From the NCBI GenBank assembly GCA_004296815.1, contig SCVT01000078.1, positions 1 to 5,853 on the forward strand: a DNA stretch of 5,853 nt, read 5' to 3'. The translations under genes and the position numbers were made by a program. This document shows, one piece after another, positions 1 through 5,853 of this stretch. The stretch comes from Reyranella sp. (GTDB lineage: Bacteria; Pseudomonadota; Alphaproteobacteria; Reyranellales; Reyranellaceae). Each line of letters begins with the position of its first letter. The first letter of the stretch is position 1. A model generated the notes under the pieces. It was not told where the DNA came from. It saw only the letters and a program-made list of their open reading frames with translations, and ran no database searches.

Positions 1-356
1 CCGAGCGCGGCGGCCAGCTCGGCCTCGTCCTCGAGCAGGGCCAGCAGGCCGCGCGTCACGAAGACATAGTTCTGGACGGCGTGCGCGTTGGGCACGGGCG
101 AATCGAGGACGCCGAACCGGTAGGTGCCGCCGATCGCCGAGGCGGTGAGCAGCCGCCGCCCGACGCGGTCGACATAGGCCTGCAGGGCGGCATCCTGGTA
201 GACCGGGCCGACGATCTTCTCGATGTTGGCCGGCAGGACGATGGTGCCGCTGCCGCTTGCCGTGGCCGCCGAGGTCTGCGGCGAACCGTCCTGCAGGGTG
301 CAGGCCGCGAGACCGGCGAGGAGCGCGCCGAGCGCCAAAATGCGGCGAAAAACCAC
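1..356 (-). CDS. M48-family metallopeptidase lipoprotein (partial, C-terminus beyond window)
   Basis: Only the first 118 codons are present; the gene reads leftward off the window. The product begins MVFRRILALGALLAGLAAC, a short basic N-region and hydrophobic core ending in a lipobox (L16-A17-A18-C19), so it should be a lipoprotein; Thr at +2 suggests outer-membrane sorting. After a Ser/Thr/Gly/Ala-rich linker (about 22-38), residues 43-118 match the segment that precedes the active site of peptidase family M48: a Y-x-F-x-V-L-D strand near 79-85, then NAHAVQNYVFVTRGLLALLEDEAELAAAL (90-118 by position), where M48 proteins have the NA-x-A...V-T-x-G-L-L...DEAELAAVLGHE signature. The zinc-binding HExxH would start almost at once beyond the edge, so catalytic competence cannot be judged. 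By family it would be a periplasm-facing protease of the LoiP/BepA type, linked to envelope protein quality control. The start is GTG at 356-354, chosen because AGGAGG lies 4 nt upstream and the signal peptide begins there. Confidence 0.85.
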   Translation of the reverse strand, partial: MVFRRILALGALLAGLAACTLQDGSPQTSAATASGSGTIVLPANIEKIVGPVYQDAALQAYVDRVGRRLLTASAIGGTYRFGVLDSPVPNAHAVQNYVFVTRGLLALLEDEAELAAAL

Positions 357-360
357 TGAA

Positions 361-366
361 CCTCCT
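361..366 (-). promoter_or_regulatory. Shine-Dalgarno of the M48 lipoprotein gene
   Basis: On the minus strand this reads AGGAGG, a perfect anti-16S match, 4 nt before GTG at 356-354. It decides the start: no ATG lies nearby in this frame, and translation from this GTG gives an intact lipoprotein signal peptide. Confidence 0.8.
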
Positions 367-379
367 GGGCCGCTGCGAC

Positions 380-407
380 CTTAGACGTTCGCGCGACGTC
401 GCCGCAA
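380..407 (-). promoter_or_regulatory. Candidate sigma70-type promoter for the M48 gene
   Basis: Minus strand: TTGCGG (407-402), a 16-nt spacer, then TCTAAG (385-380). This has TTG of the -35 and four of six bases of the -10 consensus. Transcription would start around 373 and give a leader of under 20 nt that still includes the AGGAGG. In GC-rich DNA such matches arise by chance, so this rests mainly on position. Confidence 0.3.
384..400. repeat. Inverted repeat GACGT-N7-ACGTC in the divergent intergenic region
   Basis: GACGT (384-388) and ACGTC (396-400) are perfect 5-bp arms separated by 7 nt. The repeat lies within the spacer of the candidate minus-strand promoter, where a repressor operator could sit. 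Arms this short can be chance. Confidence 0.3.
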
Positions 408-418
408 CGAGCGCAATG

Positions 419-472
419 CTGGCATGCCGGCCGCCTCTATGGCAGTGATGGCGGCAGGACACTGGCATGCCG
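419..472. repeat. Direct repeat of CTGGCATGCCG, each copy holding the palindrome GGCATGCC
   Basis: The 11-mer CTGGCATGCCG occurs at 419-429 and, identically, at 462-472, 43 bp apart start to start, close to four helical turns. Both copies contain the perfect 8-bp palindrome GGCATGCC. The second copy covers the proposed ATG of the hydrolase gene (467-469). Duplicated, helically phased palindromes upstream of an operon are what a dimeric regulator would use, but no such role is demonstrated. Confidence 0.4.
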
Positions 473-1480
473 CGTTCAGAAACCCCGCTCCGTTCCGACC
501 TCTTCCCCGAGATCTCGCCGTACGCCAGCGGCATGCTGGCGGTCGACGGCCGGCACACGATCTATTGGGAGCAGAGCGGCAATCCCGAAGGCGTGCCGGT
601 GGTGTTCCTGCATGGCGGGCCGGGGGCCGGGTCGGCGCCGGTGCATCGCCGCTTCTTCGACCCGCAGTTCTACCGCATCGTCGTCTTCGACCAGCGCGGC
701 TGCGGCCGTTCGATGCCGCTCGGCGAGCTGCACGACAACACCACGGGCGACCTCGTGGCCGACATGGAGAAGCTCCGTGCCCACCTCGGCATTCCGCGCT
801 GGCTGCTGTTCGGCGGCTCGTGGGGAAGCACGCTGGCGCTCGCCTACGGCCTCGCCCATCCCGAACGCGTGAGCGGCTTCATCCTGCGCGGCATCTTCCT
901 CGGCGCGCGCTCCGAGATCGACTGGTTCCTGCACGGCATGCGGACGATCTTCCCCGAAGCGTGGCGGGACTTCTCCGAGCATCTGCCGGAGGCCGAGCGC
1001 GCCGACCTCCTGGGCAACTACTATCGCCGCCTGATCGACCGCAATCCCGACACCCACCGCCCGGCCGCGCGTGCGTGGAGCCGCTACGAGGCCGCCTGCT
1101 CGACGCTCTATCCGACCGTCCGCGCGCCGTTCGAGACCGACCATGGCGGCTTCGCGCTGGCACTGTCGCGCATCGAGGCCCACTACTTCGCACACGGCAC
1201 GTTCGTCCCCGAAGGCTGGCCGTGGGCCGACCTCGACCGCATCCGGCATCTGCCGGCGACGATCGTGCAGGGCCGCTACGACATCGTCTGTCCGCCGGTG
1301 ACCGCCGACGCGCTGGCCCGGGCCTGGCCCGAGGCGCGCTATGTCGTGGTGCCCGACGCCGGCCACAGCGCGCTGGAGCCCGGCATCCGCGCCGCGCTCG
1401 TCAACGCCACCGAGAGCTACCGGCTCTCGACCAGCGACGACGACCTGTTCGCCCCGCGGTTTCCGTGGGAAGCCGACTAG
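467..1480 (+). CDS. pip: Prolyl iminopeptidase-type alpha/beta hydrolase (peptidase family S33)
   Basis: A 337-residue cytoplasmic protein (no signal peptide), slightly longer than typical proline iminopeptidases of about 310-320. The family removes N-terminal proline from peptides. All the landmarks are visible: oxyanion-hole HGGPG at 49-53; DQRGCGRS at 75-82; nucleophile elbow GGSWGS with Ser118; acid Asp272 in GRYDIVCP; His300 in DAGHSALEPG. In the cap domain, the W-x-x-Y-E segment with Glu208 and S-R-I-E-A-H-Y with Glu237 correspond to the two Glu that bind the substrate amino group in characterised enzymes, which favours true aminopeptidase activity over a generic hydrolase. The start at 467 is the first ATG, with AGGA at 456-459, 7 nt upstream. 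It is the first gene of an apparent operon, with the PhzF gene beginning 5 bp after its stop. An amide or ester hydrolase with another small substrate remains possible. Confidence 0.92.
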   Translation: MPRSETPLRSDLFPEISPYASGMLAVDGRHTIYWEQSGNPEGVPVVFLHGGPGAGSAPVHRRFFDPQFYRIVVFDQRGCGRSMPLGELHDNTTGDLVADMEKLRAHLGIPRWLLFGGSWGSTLALAYGLAHPERVSGFILRGIFLGARSEIDWFLHGMRTIFPEAWRDFSEHLPEAERADLLGNYYRRLIDRNPDTHRPAARAWSRYEAACSTLYPTVRAPFETDHGGFALALSRIEAHYFAHGTFVPEGWPWADLDRIRHLPATIVQGRYDIVCPPVTADALARAWPEARYVVVPDAGHSALEPGIRAALVNATESYRLSTSDDDLFAPRFPWEAD

Positions 1481-1485
1481 GCCCG

Positions 1486-2376
1486 ATGTCCATGAAGTCC
1501 GTTGAGGGCGTCGATCTCGTCAGCGTCTTCACGTTCGAAGGGCGGGGCGGCAATCCTTGCCCGATCGTCGTCGACGGCCAGCGGCTTGGATCCAGCGCCA
1601 TGCAGGCGATCGCGCAGCATCACGGCCACGAATCGGGGTTCGTGCTGCCAGCGACGTCCAAGGAATATGATTTCAGCTTCCGCTTCTGGGTCCCGAACCA
1701 CGAAATGGAAATGTGCGGCCACGCGACAATCGGTGCGCTGTGGCTGCTGGCGTCGAAGAACGTGCTACCGAGCGACGTCGTTCGTGTCGAGACGCGCAGC
1801 GGGCCCGTCACGGGCTTCGTACGACGCGACGCTGATGCCGGCGCCTCGGTCGAGATCACCCAACCCGCGGGCAAGGTGACGGCGCTCTCGGCATCGCAGA
1901 CTGAGGACGTCATGGCGGTGATGGGCCTGTCGCGCGACGACATGCTCGACCTGCCGATCCAAAACGCTGTCACGTCGCGCGTGAAGACGATCGTGCCGAT
2001 CAAGGACGTGGGCCGGCTGAACGCCTTGAAGAGCAACATGCAGGCCGTCGAAGCGCTCTGCAATCGCATCGGCTCGACCGGCCTCTACCCCTACGCGATC
2101 AACGATAGCCGGACGCAGAGTTTCGACGCGCGTCAGTTCCCCAGGTCTTCGGGCTATCCCGAGGATGCCGCCACTGGCATTGCCGCTGCTGCCCTCTCGT
2201 TCGGGCTGCTGGCCAACGGCCTGGTCGACAGGAGCGACGCGCCCATCCGGATCTTCCAGGGCCGTGCTATGGGATCCTTGTCCGAGATCGGCGTTCGCCT
2301 CGGGTTTGCAGGCGGACGCGCGATCGGGTGCCTGCTCGGCGGCGCCGTCCAACAAATGGAAATGGAGACGAAATGA
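1486..2376 (+). CDS. PhzF-family isomerase/epimerase-like protein
   Basis: A 296-residue protein of the PhzF / diaminopimelate-epimerase-like fold, whose members catalyse proton-shift isomerisations (PhzF itself acts on trans-2,3-dihydro-3-hydroxyanthranilate). No other phenazine genes are present, so phenazine synthesis should not be inferred. Landmarks: GNPCPIVV at 22-29 (family GNPAAVV); HESGFVLP at 48-55, where Glu49 fits the catalytic Glu of PhzF (E45); CGHAT at 77-81 with His79 at the H74 position; and FDARQFPRSSGYPEDAATG at 213-231, matching the second-half signature. Asp227 fits D208, but the usual Ser of EDPATGS is Ile232 here. The start is ATG 1486, 5 bp after the hydrolase stop; ATG 1492 is also possible. 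The only SD candidate is AGG at 1479-1481, overlapping that stop, so translation is probably coupled. Its stop overlaps the next gene (ATGA). Codon use looks less GC-biased than the neighbours (gga, cta, gta, aca, cca occur). Substrate unknown. Confidence 0.88.
   Translation: MSMKSVEGVDLVSVFTFEGRGGNPCPIVVDGQRLGSSAMQAIAQHHGHESGFVLPATSKEYDFSFRFWVPNHEMEMCGHATIGALWLLASKNVLPSDVVRVETRSGPVTGFVRRDADAGASVEITQPAGKVTALSASQTEDVMAVMGLSRDDMLDLPIQNAVTSRVKTIVPIKDVGRLNALKSNMQAVEALCNRIGSTGLYPYAINDSRTQSFDARQFPRSSGYPEDAATGIAAAALSFGLLANGLVDRSDAPIRIFQGRAMGSLSEIGVRLGFAGGRAIGCLLGGAVQQMEMETK
2364..2367 (+). promoter_or_regulatory. Shine-Dalgarno that sets the dioxygenase start
   Basis: GGAG lies 5 nt before ATG 2373, inside the end of the PhzF gene. 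It supports the start at 2373 over an in-frame upstream ATG at 2328, which would add an Arg-rich 15-residue extension lying over PhzF codons. Confidence 0.75.
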
Positions 2377-3428
2377 ACGTCGACGTTCCGCCGGAACAGA
2401 CCGGCGCCGCTGCCTGGTACGGGCCGGAGATCACCAAGCGCGACGACTGGATGATGCCGCTCGCTGCGGCCGAGGTCGCCGAGGTCGAGAACGCGACGCG
2501 CGCGCTGGTGGCGCGGAACGCCGACATCGCCGCGATCGCGGCGCGCGATTTCCCGCTGCCGACGCTCGGCCCCAAGCTCAAGGCACGCGTCGTGGGCGAG
2601 GTGCTGAACGGCCGCGGCTTCCTGTTGCTGCGCGGCCTGCCGGTCGAGCGCTGGTCGATGCAGGAAGCGGCGACCGCCTTCTTCGGGCTCGGTGCGCATC
2701 TCGGCAGCGCGCGCTCACAGAACGGCAAGGGCCACGTGCTGGGCCACGTCCAGGATCTCGGCCTCGACGTCAAGGATCCCAACGTGCGCATCTACCAGAC
2801 GCACGAGCGGCAGACCTATCACACCGACTCCTGCGACATCGTCGGCCTGCTCTGCCTGAAGACGGCGAAGTCGGGCGGACTCTCGGCGCTGGTGAGCTCG
2901 ACCACGATCTTCAACGAGATGCGCCGTCGCCGGCCCGACCTGCTGCAGCTCCTGTTCCAGCCGCTCGCCACCGACCGGCGCGGCGAGGTGCCGGAAGGGC
3001 AGAAGCCCTACTTCGAGATCCCGGTGTTCAACTGGCACAAGGGCTACCTCACGGCGATCTACCAGCGGCAGTACATCGATTCGGCTCAGCGCTTCCCCGA
3101 TGCGCCGCGGCTCACGCCGCAGCAGGTCGAGGCGCTCGACATGTTCGATTCACTGGCCAACGACCCCACGCTCAACCTGTTCATGGAGTTCAAGCCGGGC
3201 GACGTGCAGCTCGTTCACAACCACACGATGTTGCACGACCGCACCGGCTTCGAGGATTGGCCGGAGCCGGAACGGCGTCGCCATCTCCTGCGGCTCTGGC
3301 TGGCGGCCTCCGGCGCGCGGCCGCTGCCGGAGATCTTCGCCCAGCGCTACGGCTCGGTGGCGGTCGGCGACCGCGGCGGCATTATCGTCCGCGGCACCAA
3401 GCTCCACGCCCCGCTGGAGGCCGTTTGA
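2373..3428 (+). CDS. TauD/TfdA-family Fe(II)/2-oxoglutarate-dependent dioxygenase
   Basis: A 351-residue cytoplasmic protein with the clavaminate-synthase-like TauD/TfdA fold. The family couples oxidative decarboxylation of 2-oxoglutarate to hydroxylation of a substrate. The iron ligands are readable: HTD (His150, Asp152) in TYHTDSCD and the distal His288 in HNHTMLHDRTGFEDW, the counterpart of the LHGRT-type motif. Arg303, 15 residues after His288 in the RRRHLLRLWL stretch, is the likely 2OG carboxylate ligand (Arg307 is the alternative). RGFLLLRGLP at 81-90 is the usual family opening strand, and the C-terminus ends in GTKLHAPLEAV, where His-Ala-Pro is a recurrent feature of this subgroup. 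ATG 2373 overlaps the PhzF stop as ATGA with GGAG upstream, so the pair is translationally coupled. It is the last gene of the apparent three-gene operon. Taurine or 2,4-D need not be the substrate: the family name is broader than those activities, and no sulfonate or herbicide genes are adjacent. Confidence 0.9.
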   Translation: MNVDVPPEQTGAAAWYGPEITKRDDWMMPLAAAEVAEVENATRALVARNADIAAIAARDFPLPTLGPKLKARVVGEVLNGRGFLLLRGLPVERWSMQEAATAFFGLGAHLGSARSQNGKGHVLGHVQDLGLDVKDPNVRIYQTHERQTYHTDSCDIVGLLCLKTAKSGGLSALVSSTTIFNEMRRRRPDLLQLLFQPLATDRRGEVPEGQKPYFEIPVFNWHKGYLTAIYQRQYIDSAQRFPDAPRLTPQQVEALDMFDSLANDPTLNLFMEFKPGDVQLVHNHTMLHDRTGFEDWPEPERRRHLLRLWLAASGARPLPEIFAQRYGSVAVGDRGGIIVRGTKLHAPLEAV

Positions 3429-3434
3429 GCGCAG

Positions 3435-3462
3435 TTGACCCGGGCAGGGCGCGTCCCTAAGT
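3435..3462 (+). promoter_or_regulatory. Candidate promoter of grpE
   Basis: TTGACC (3435-3440) lies in the 74-bp gap before grpE. Read as a heat-shock promoter, a 14-nt spacer leads to CCCTAAGT (3455-3462), resembling the CCCCATNT-type -10; read as sigma70, CTAAGT (3457-3462) follows a 16-nt spacer. Either would start transcription roughly 30-35 nt before the grpE ATG. No convincing terminator separates the dioxygenase from grpE, so some readthrough is likely as well. Confidence 0.35.
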
Positions 3463-3490
3463 GAAGGCCGCCTAAAGAGACCACGAACAC

Positions 3491-3496
3491 AAGGGA
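3491..3496 (+). promoter_or_regulatory. Shine-Dalgarno of grpE
   Basis: AAGGGA with 6 nt to ATG 3503, well placed to fix this start. Confidence 0.65.
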
Positions 3497-3502
3497 CAAC
3501 GT

Positions 3503-4105
3503 ATGGCCAGCGATCCAACCGCGGGCGGCGCCCCGGCGGATATGCCGGTCGAGCCCGAGACCGACCTCGATATTCCGCCCAAGCCCGAGAGCGCCGCCGA
3601 GCTGCAGCGCCTTGTGGAGCAACTCCAGGCCGAGAAGGCCGACCTGCAGGACAAGCAGCTGCGGGCGCTCGCCGAGGCGCAGAACGTGCGCCGCCGCGCC
3701 CAGCAGGATATCGAGAAGGAGCGCAAGTTCGGCGTCGAGCGCTTTGCGCGCGATGTCCTTTCGGTGGCCGACAATATCGGTCGTGCGCTTCAGGCCCTGC
3801 CGCCCGACCTCGAGACGATGGATCCCGCTCTGCGCAACGTGGTGGTGGGCATGCAGGCGACCGAGCGCGAGCTGCAGTCGGTGCTGGAGCGGCATGGCGT
3901 CACCCGCGTCGAGGCGATGGGCAAGCCGTTCAACGCCGATTTCCACCAGGCAATGATGGAGATCGAGGACCCCACCGTGCCCGCCGGCACCGTGGTCCAG
4001 GAGCTGATCCCGGGCTATCTGATCGCCGGCCGCCTGCTCCGGGCGGCCATGGTCGGGGTGTCCAAGGGCGGCCCCGCGGCGACGGTCGCGAGCAACGAGA
4101 ACTAG
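3503..4105 (+). CDS. grpE: GrpE, nucleotide-exchange factor of DnaK
   Basis: A 200-residue protein of normal GrpE length. GrpE dimers open the DnaK nucleotide-binding domain to release ADP, resetting the cytoplasmic DnaK-DnaJ cycle, and often serve as thermosensors. The domain order is typical: an acidic, proline-rich disordered N-terminus (1-30); a long charged coiled-coil helix (about 31-95), including RALAEAQNVRRRAQQDIEKE (54-73) and FGVERFARDVLSVADNIGRAL (76-96 by position), the four-helix-bundle region; then the beta-wing, with VLERHGVTRVEAMGKPFNAD (127-146), FHQAMM, and TVVQELIPGYLIAGRLLRAA-type sequence to about 188, the PGY..GR.LR.A.V.V pattern that marks GrpE. The tail is short and variable. 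It lies 198 bp upstream of dnaK on the same strand, the expected partner. hrcA, often next to grpE in alphaproteobacteria, is not immediately upstream. Confidence 0.97.
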   Translation: MASDPTAGGAPADMPVEPETDLDIPPKPESAAELQRLVEQLQAEKADLQDKQLRALAEAQNVRRRAQQDIEKERKFGVERFARDVLSVADNIGRALQALPPDLETMDPALRNVVVGMQATERELQSVLERHGVTRVEAMGKPFNADFHQAMMEIEDPTVPAGTVVQELIPGYLIAGRLLRAAMVGVSKGGPAATVASNEN

Positions 4106-4111
4106 CCTGCC

Positions 4112-4144
4112 CGGGCGGTCCGGCCAGGCCGGAAATGCCCGTTT
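4112..4144 (+). terminator. Two-tier hairpin after grpE, weak terminator or attenuator
   Basis: Seven bases after the grpE stop, outer arms CGGGC (4112-4116) and GCCCG (4137-4141) enclose inner arms CCGGCC (4120-4125) and GGCCGG (4127-4132); the single-base centre means the innermost pairs must open to form a loop. Only three T follow (4142-4144), so it is a poor intrinsic terminator. It may instead attenuate readthrough or protect the grpE mRNA 3' end, helping to set unequal grpE and dnaK levels. Confidence 0.45.
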
Positions 4145-4170
4145 CGGTAGCGATTTTGGGTCCCAAGTCC

Positions 4171-4200
4171 ATTGCAGGCGGGCACTTAGGACCTATATAG
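4171..4200 (+). promoter_or_regulatory. dnaK promoter, RpoH (sigma32)-like with overlapping sigma70 match
   Basis: ATTG (4171-4174), exactly 17 nt, then CCTATAT (4192-4198). This fits the alphaproteobacterial RpoH pattern CTTG-N17/18-CYTATNT with one -35 mismatch. The same bases give TTGCAG (4172-4177)-N16-TATATA (4194-4199), a reasonable sigma70 promoter, so basal and heat-induced transcription could share it. A start near 4206 gives a dnaK leader of about 98 nt. No CIRCE inverted repeat (TTAGCACTC-N9-GAGTGCTAA) is present, which argues against HrcA control here. Confidence 0.6.
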
Positions 4201-4207
4201 CCCCTGT

Positions 4208-4293
4208 CCTGACCCGGTTTTTCCGGCAGGTAACATCGTTTAAGGGGGTCGGTCGGGCGCCTTTGGGGCCTTAGCGACCTGCCGAGGGAAGAG
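4208..4293 (+). promoter_or_regulatory. Structured dnaK 5' leader with alternative pairings, possible RNA thermometer
   Basis: Two mutually exclusive folds can be drawn. Local hairpin: CCTG (4208-4211)...CCGG (4214-4217), loop TTTTT (4218-4222), CCGG (4223-4226) and CAGG (4227-4230), with a 2-nt bulge. Long-range: CGGCAGGT (4224-4231) pairs perfectly with ACCTGCCG (4277-4284), and past a bulged A4285 the run UUUUUC (4218-4223) can pair with GGGAAG (4286-4291) using three G-U wobbles, covering the purine-rich region ahead of the ATG. Between these arms, TAA (4241-4243) with TTA (4271-4273), and GGC-G-CC (4256-4261) with GG-G-GCC (4265-4270), can form nested helices. A regulatory role is inferred from pairing alone; no folding energy was computed. 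Confidence 0.35.
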
Positions 4294-4295
4294 AG
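4285..4295 (+). promoter_or_regulatory. Purine-rich ribosome-binding region of dnaK
   Basis: AGGGAAGAGAG lies 8 nt before ATG 4304. The part closest to consensus, AGGGA (4285-4289), is 14 nt away, longer than usual, while GAGAG (4291-4295) is at normal spacing; which one anchors the ribosome is unclear. Confidence 0.5.
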
Positions 4296-4303
4296 TAGAA
4301 ATC

Positions 4304-5853
<1,550 letters not shown>

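Noticed and set aside
81..448. Small plus-strand open frames at the left edge
   Set aside because: They lie opposite the M48 lipoprotein gene, or in the divergent intergenic region without a ribosome-binding site, and show no domain.
476..1366. A 296-codon open frame antisense to the prolyl iminopeptidase gene
   Set aside because: Low-complexity composition typical of the complementary strand of GC-rich coding DNA; the sense frame carries every family motif.
424..1485. A long open frame running through the hydrolase gene and continuing in frame into the PhzF gene, which would make a 650-residue fusion
   Set aside because: The part before 1486 has Arg/Ala/Pro-rich composition with no recognisable domain and overlaps a gene with a complete catalytic triad in another frame. 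PhzF homology starts right at the ATG near 1486.
1486..2376. Phenazine biosynthesis locus suggested by the PhzF family name
   Set aside because: No phzA/B/C/D/E/G-like genes are nearby, and the protein departs from the PhzF active-site motif; PhzF-fold proteins are widespread outside phenazine pathways.
3446..3458. AGGG-CGCGT-CCCT hairpin after the dioxygenase gene as a terminator
   Set aside because: The stem is only 4 bp with no T-run following, so it is not credible as an intrinsic terminator.
2165..3460. A 431-codon open frame overlapping the PhzF end and the whole dioxygenase gene
   Set aside because: Arg/Ala-rich translation without motifs, out of frame with the dioxygenase whose iron-binding residues are intact.

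Overview
The window is about 5.9 kb of GC-rich, densely coding bacterial DNA. The gene content (grpE then dnaK, a lipoprotein M48 peptidase, TauD/TfdA and PhzF enzymes) and an RpoH-like promoter ahead of dnaK suggest an alphaproteobacterium, perhaps of the Rhodospirillales/Reyranella/Bradyrhizobium kind. That placement is an inference; no rRNA or other taxonomic marker is present.

Layout. (1) Positions 1-356, minus strand: the N-terminal part of an M48-family metallopeptidase lipoprotein, cut off by the window edge just before the expected HExxH zinc site. (2) Positions 357-466: a 110-bp divergent regulatory region with a strong Shine-Dalgarno for the minus-strand gene, a candidate minus-strand promoter, a short inverted repeat and an exactly duplicated 11-bp palindromic word. 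(3) Positions 467-3428, plus strand: three closely packed genes for a prolyl iminopeptidase-type alpha/beta hydrolase, a PhzF-fold isomerase/epimerase and a TauD/TfdA-type Fe(II)/2-oxoglutarate dioxygenase. The first junction has a 5-bp gap and the second an ATGA overlap, so they look like one translationally coupled operon. (4) Positions 3429-4303 and on: grpE, a 198-bp intergenic region (hairpin, promoter, structured leader), then dnaK, which runs off the right edge at about codon 516.

The chaperone half is conventional: GrpE is the nucleotide-exchange factor for DnaK, and dnaK appears to have its own promoter. The enzyme operon is the less ordinary half. Each protein family is recognisable, but the substrate and the pathway joining a peptidase-like hydrolase, a PhzF isomerase and a 2OG oxygenase cannot be read from the sequence. 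The most interesting non-coding signal is the dnaK leader, where a U-run can pair with the purine-rich ribosome-binding region, as in fourU-like RNA thermometers. No mobile element, CRISPR array, tRNA or rRNA was seen.
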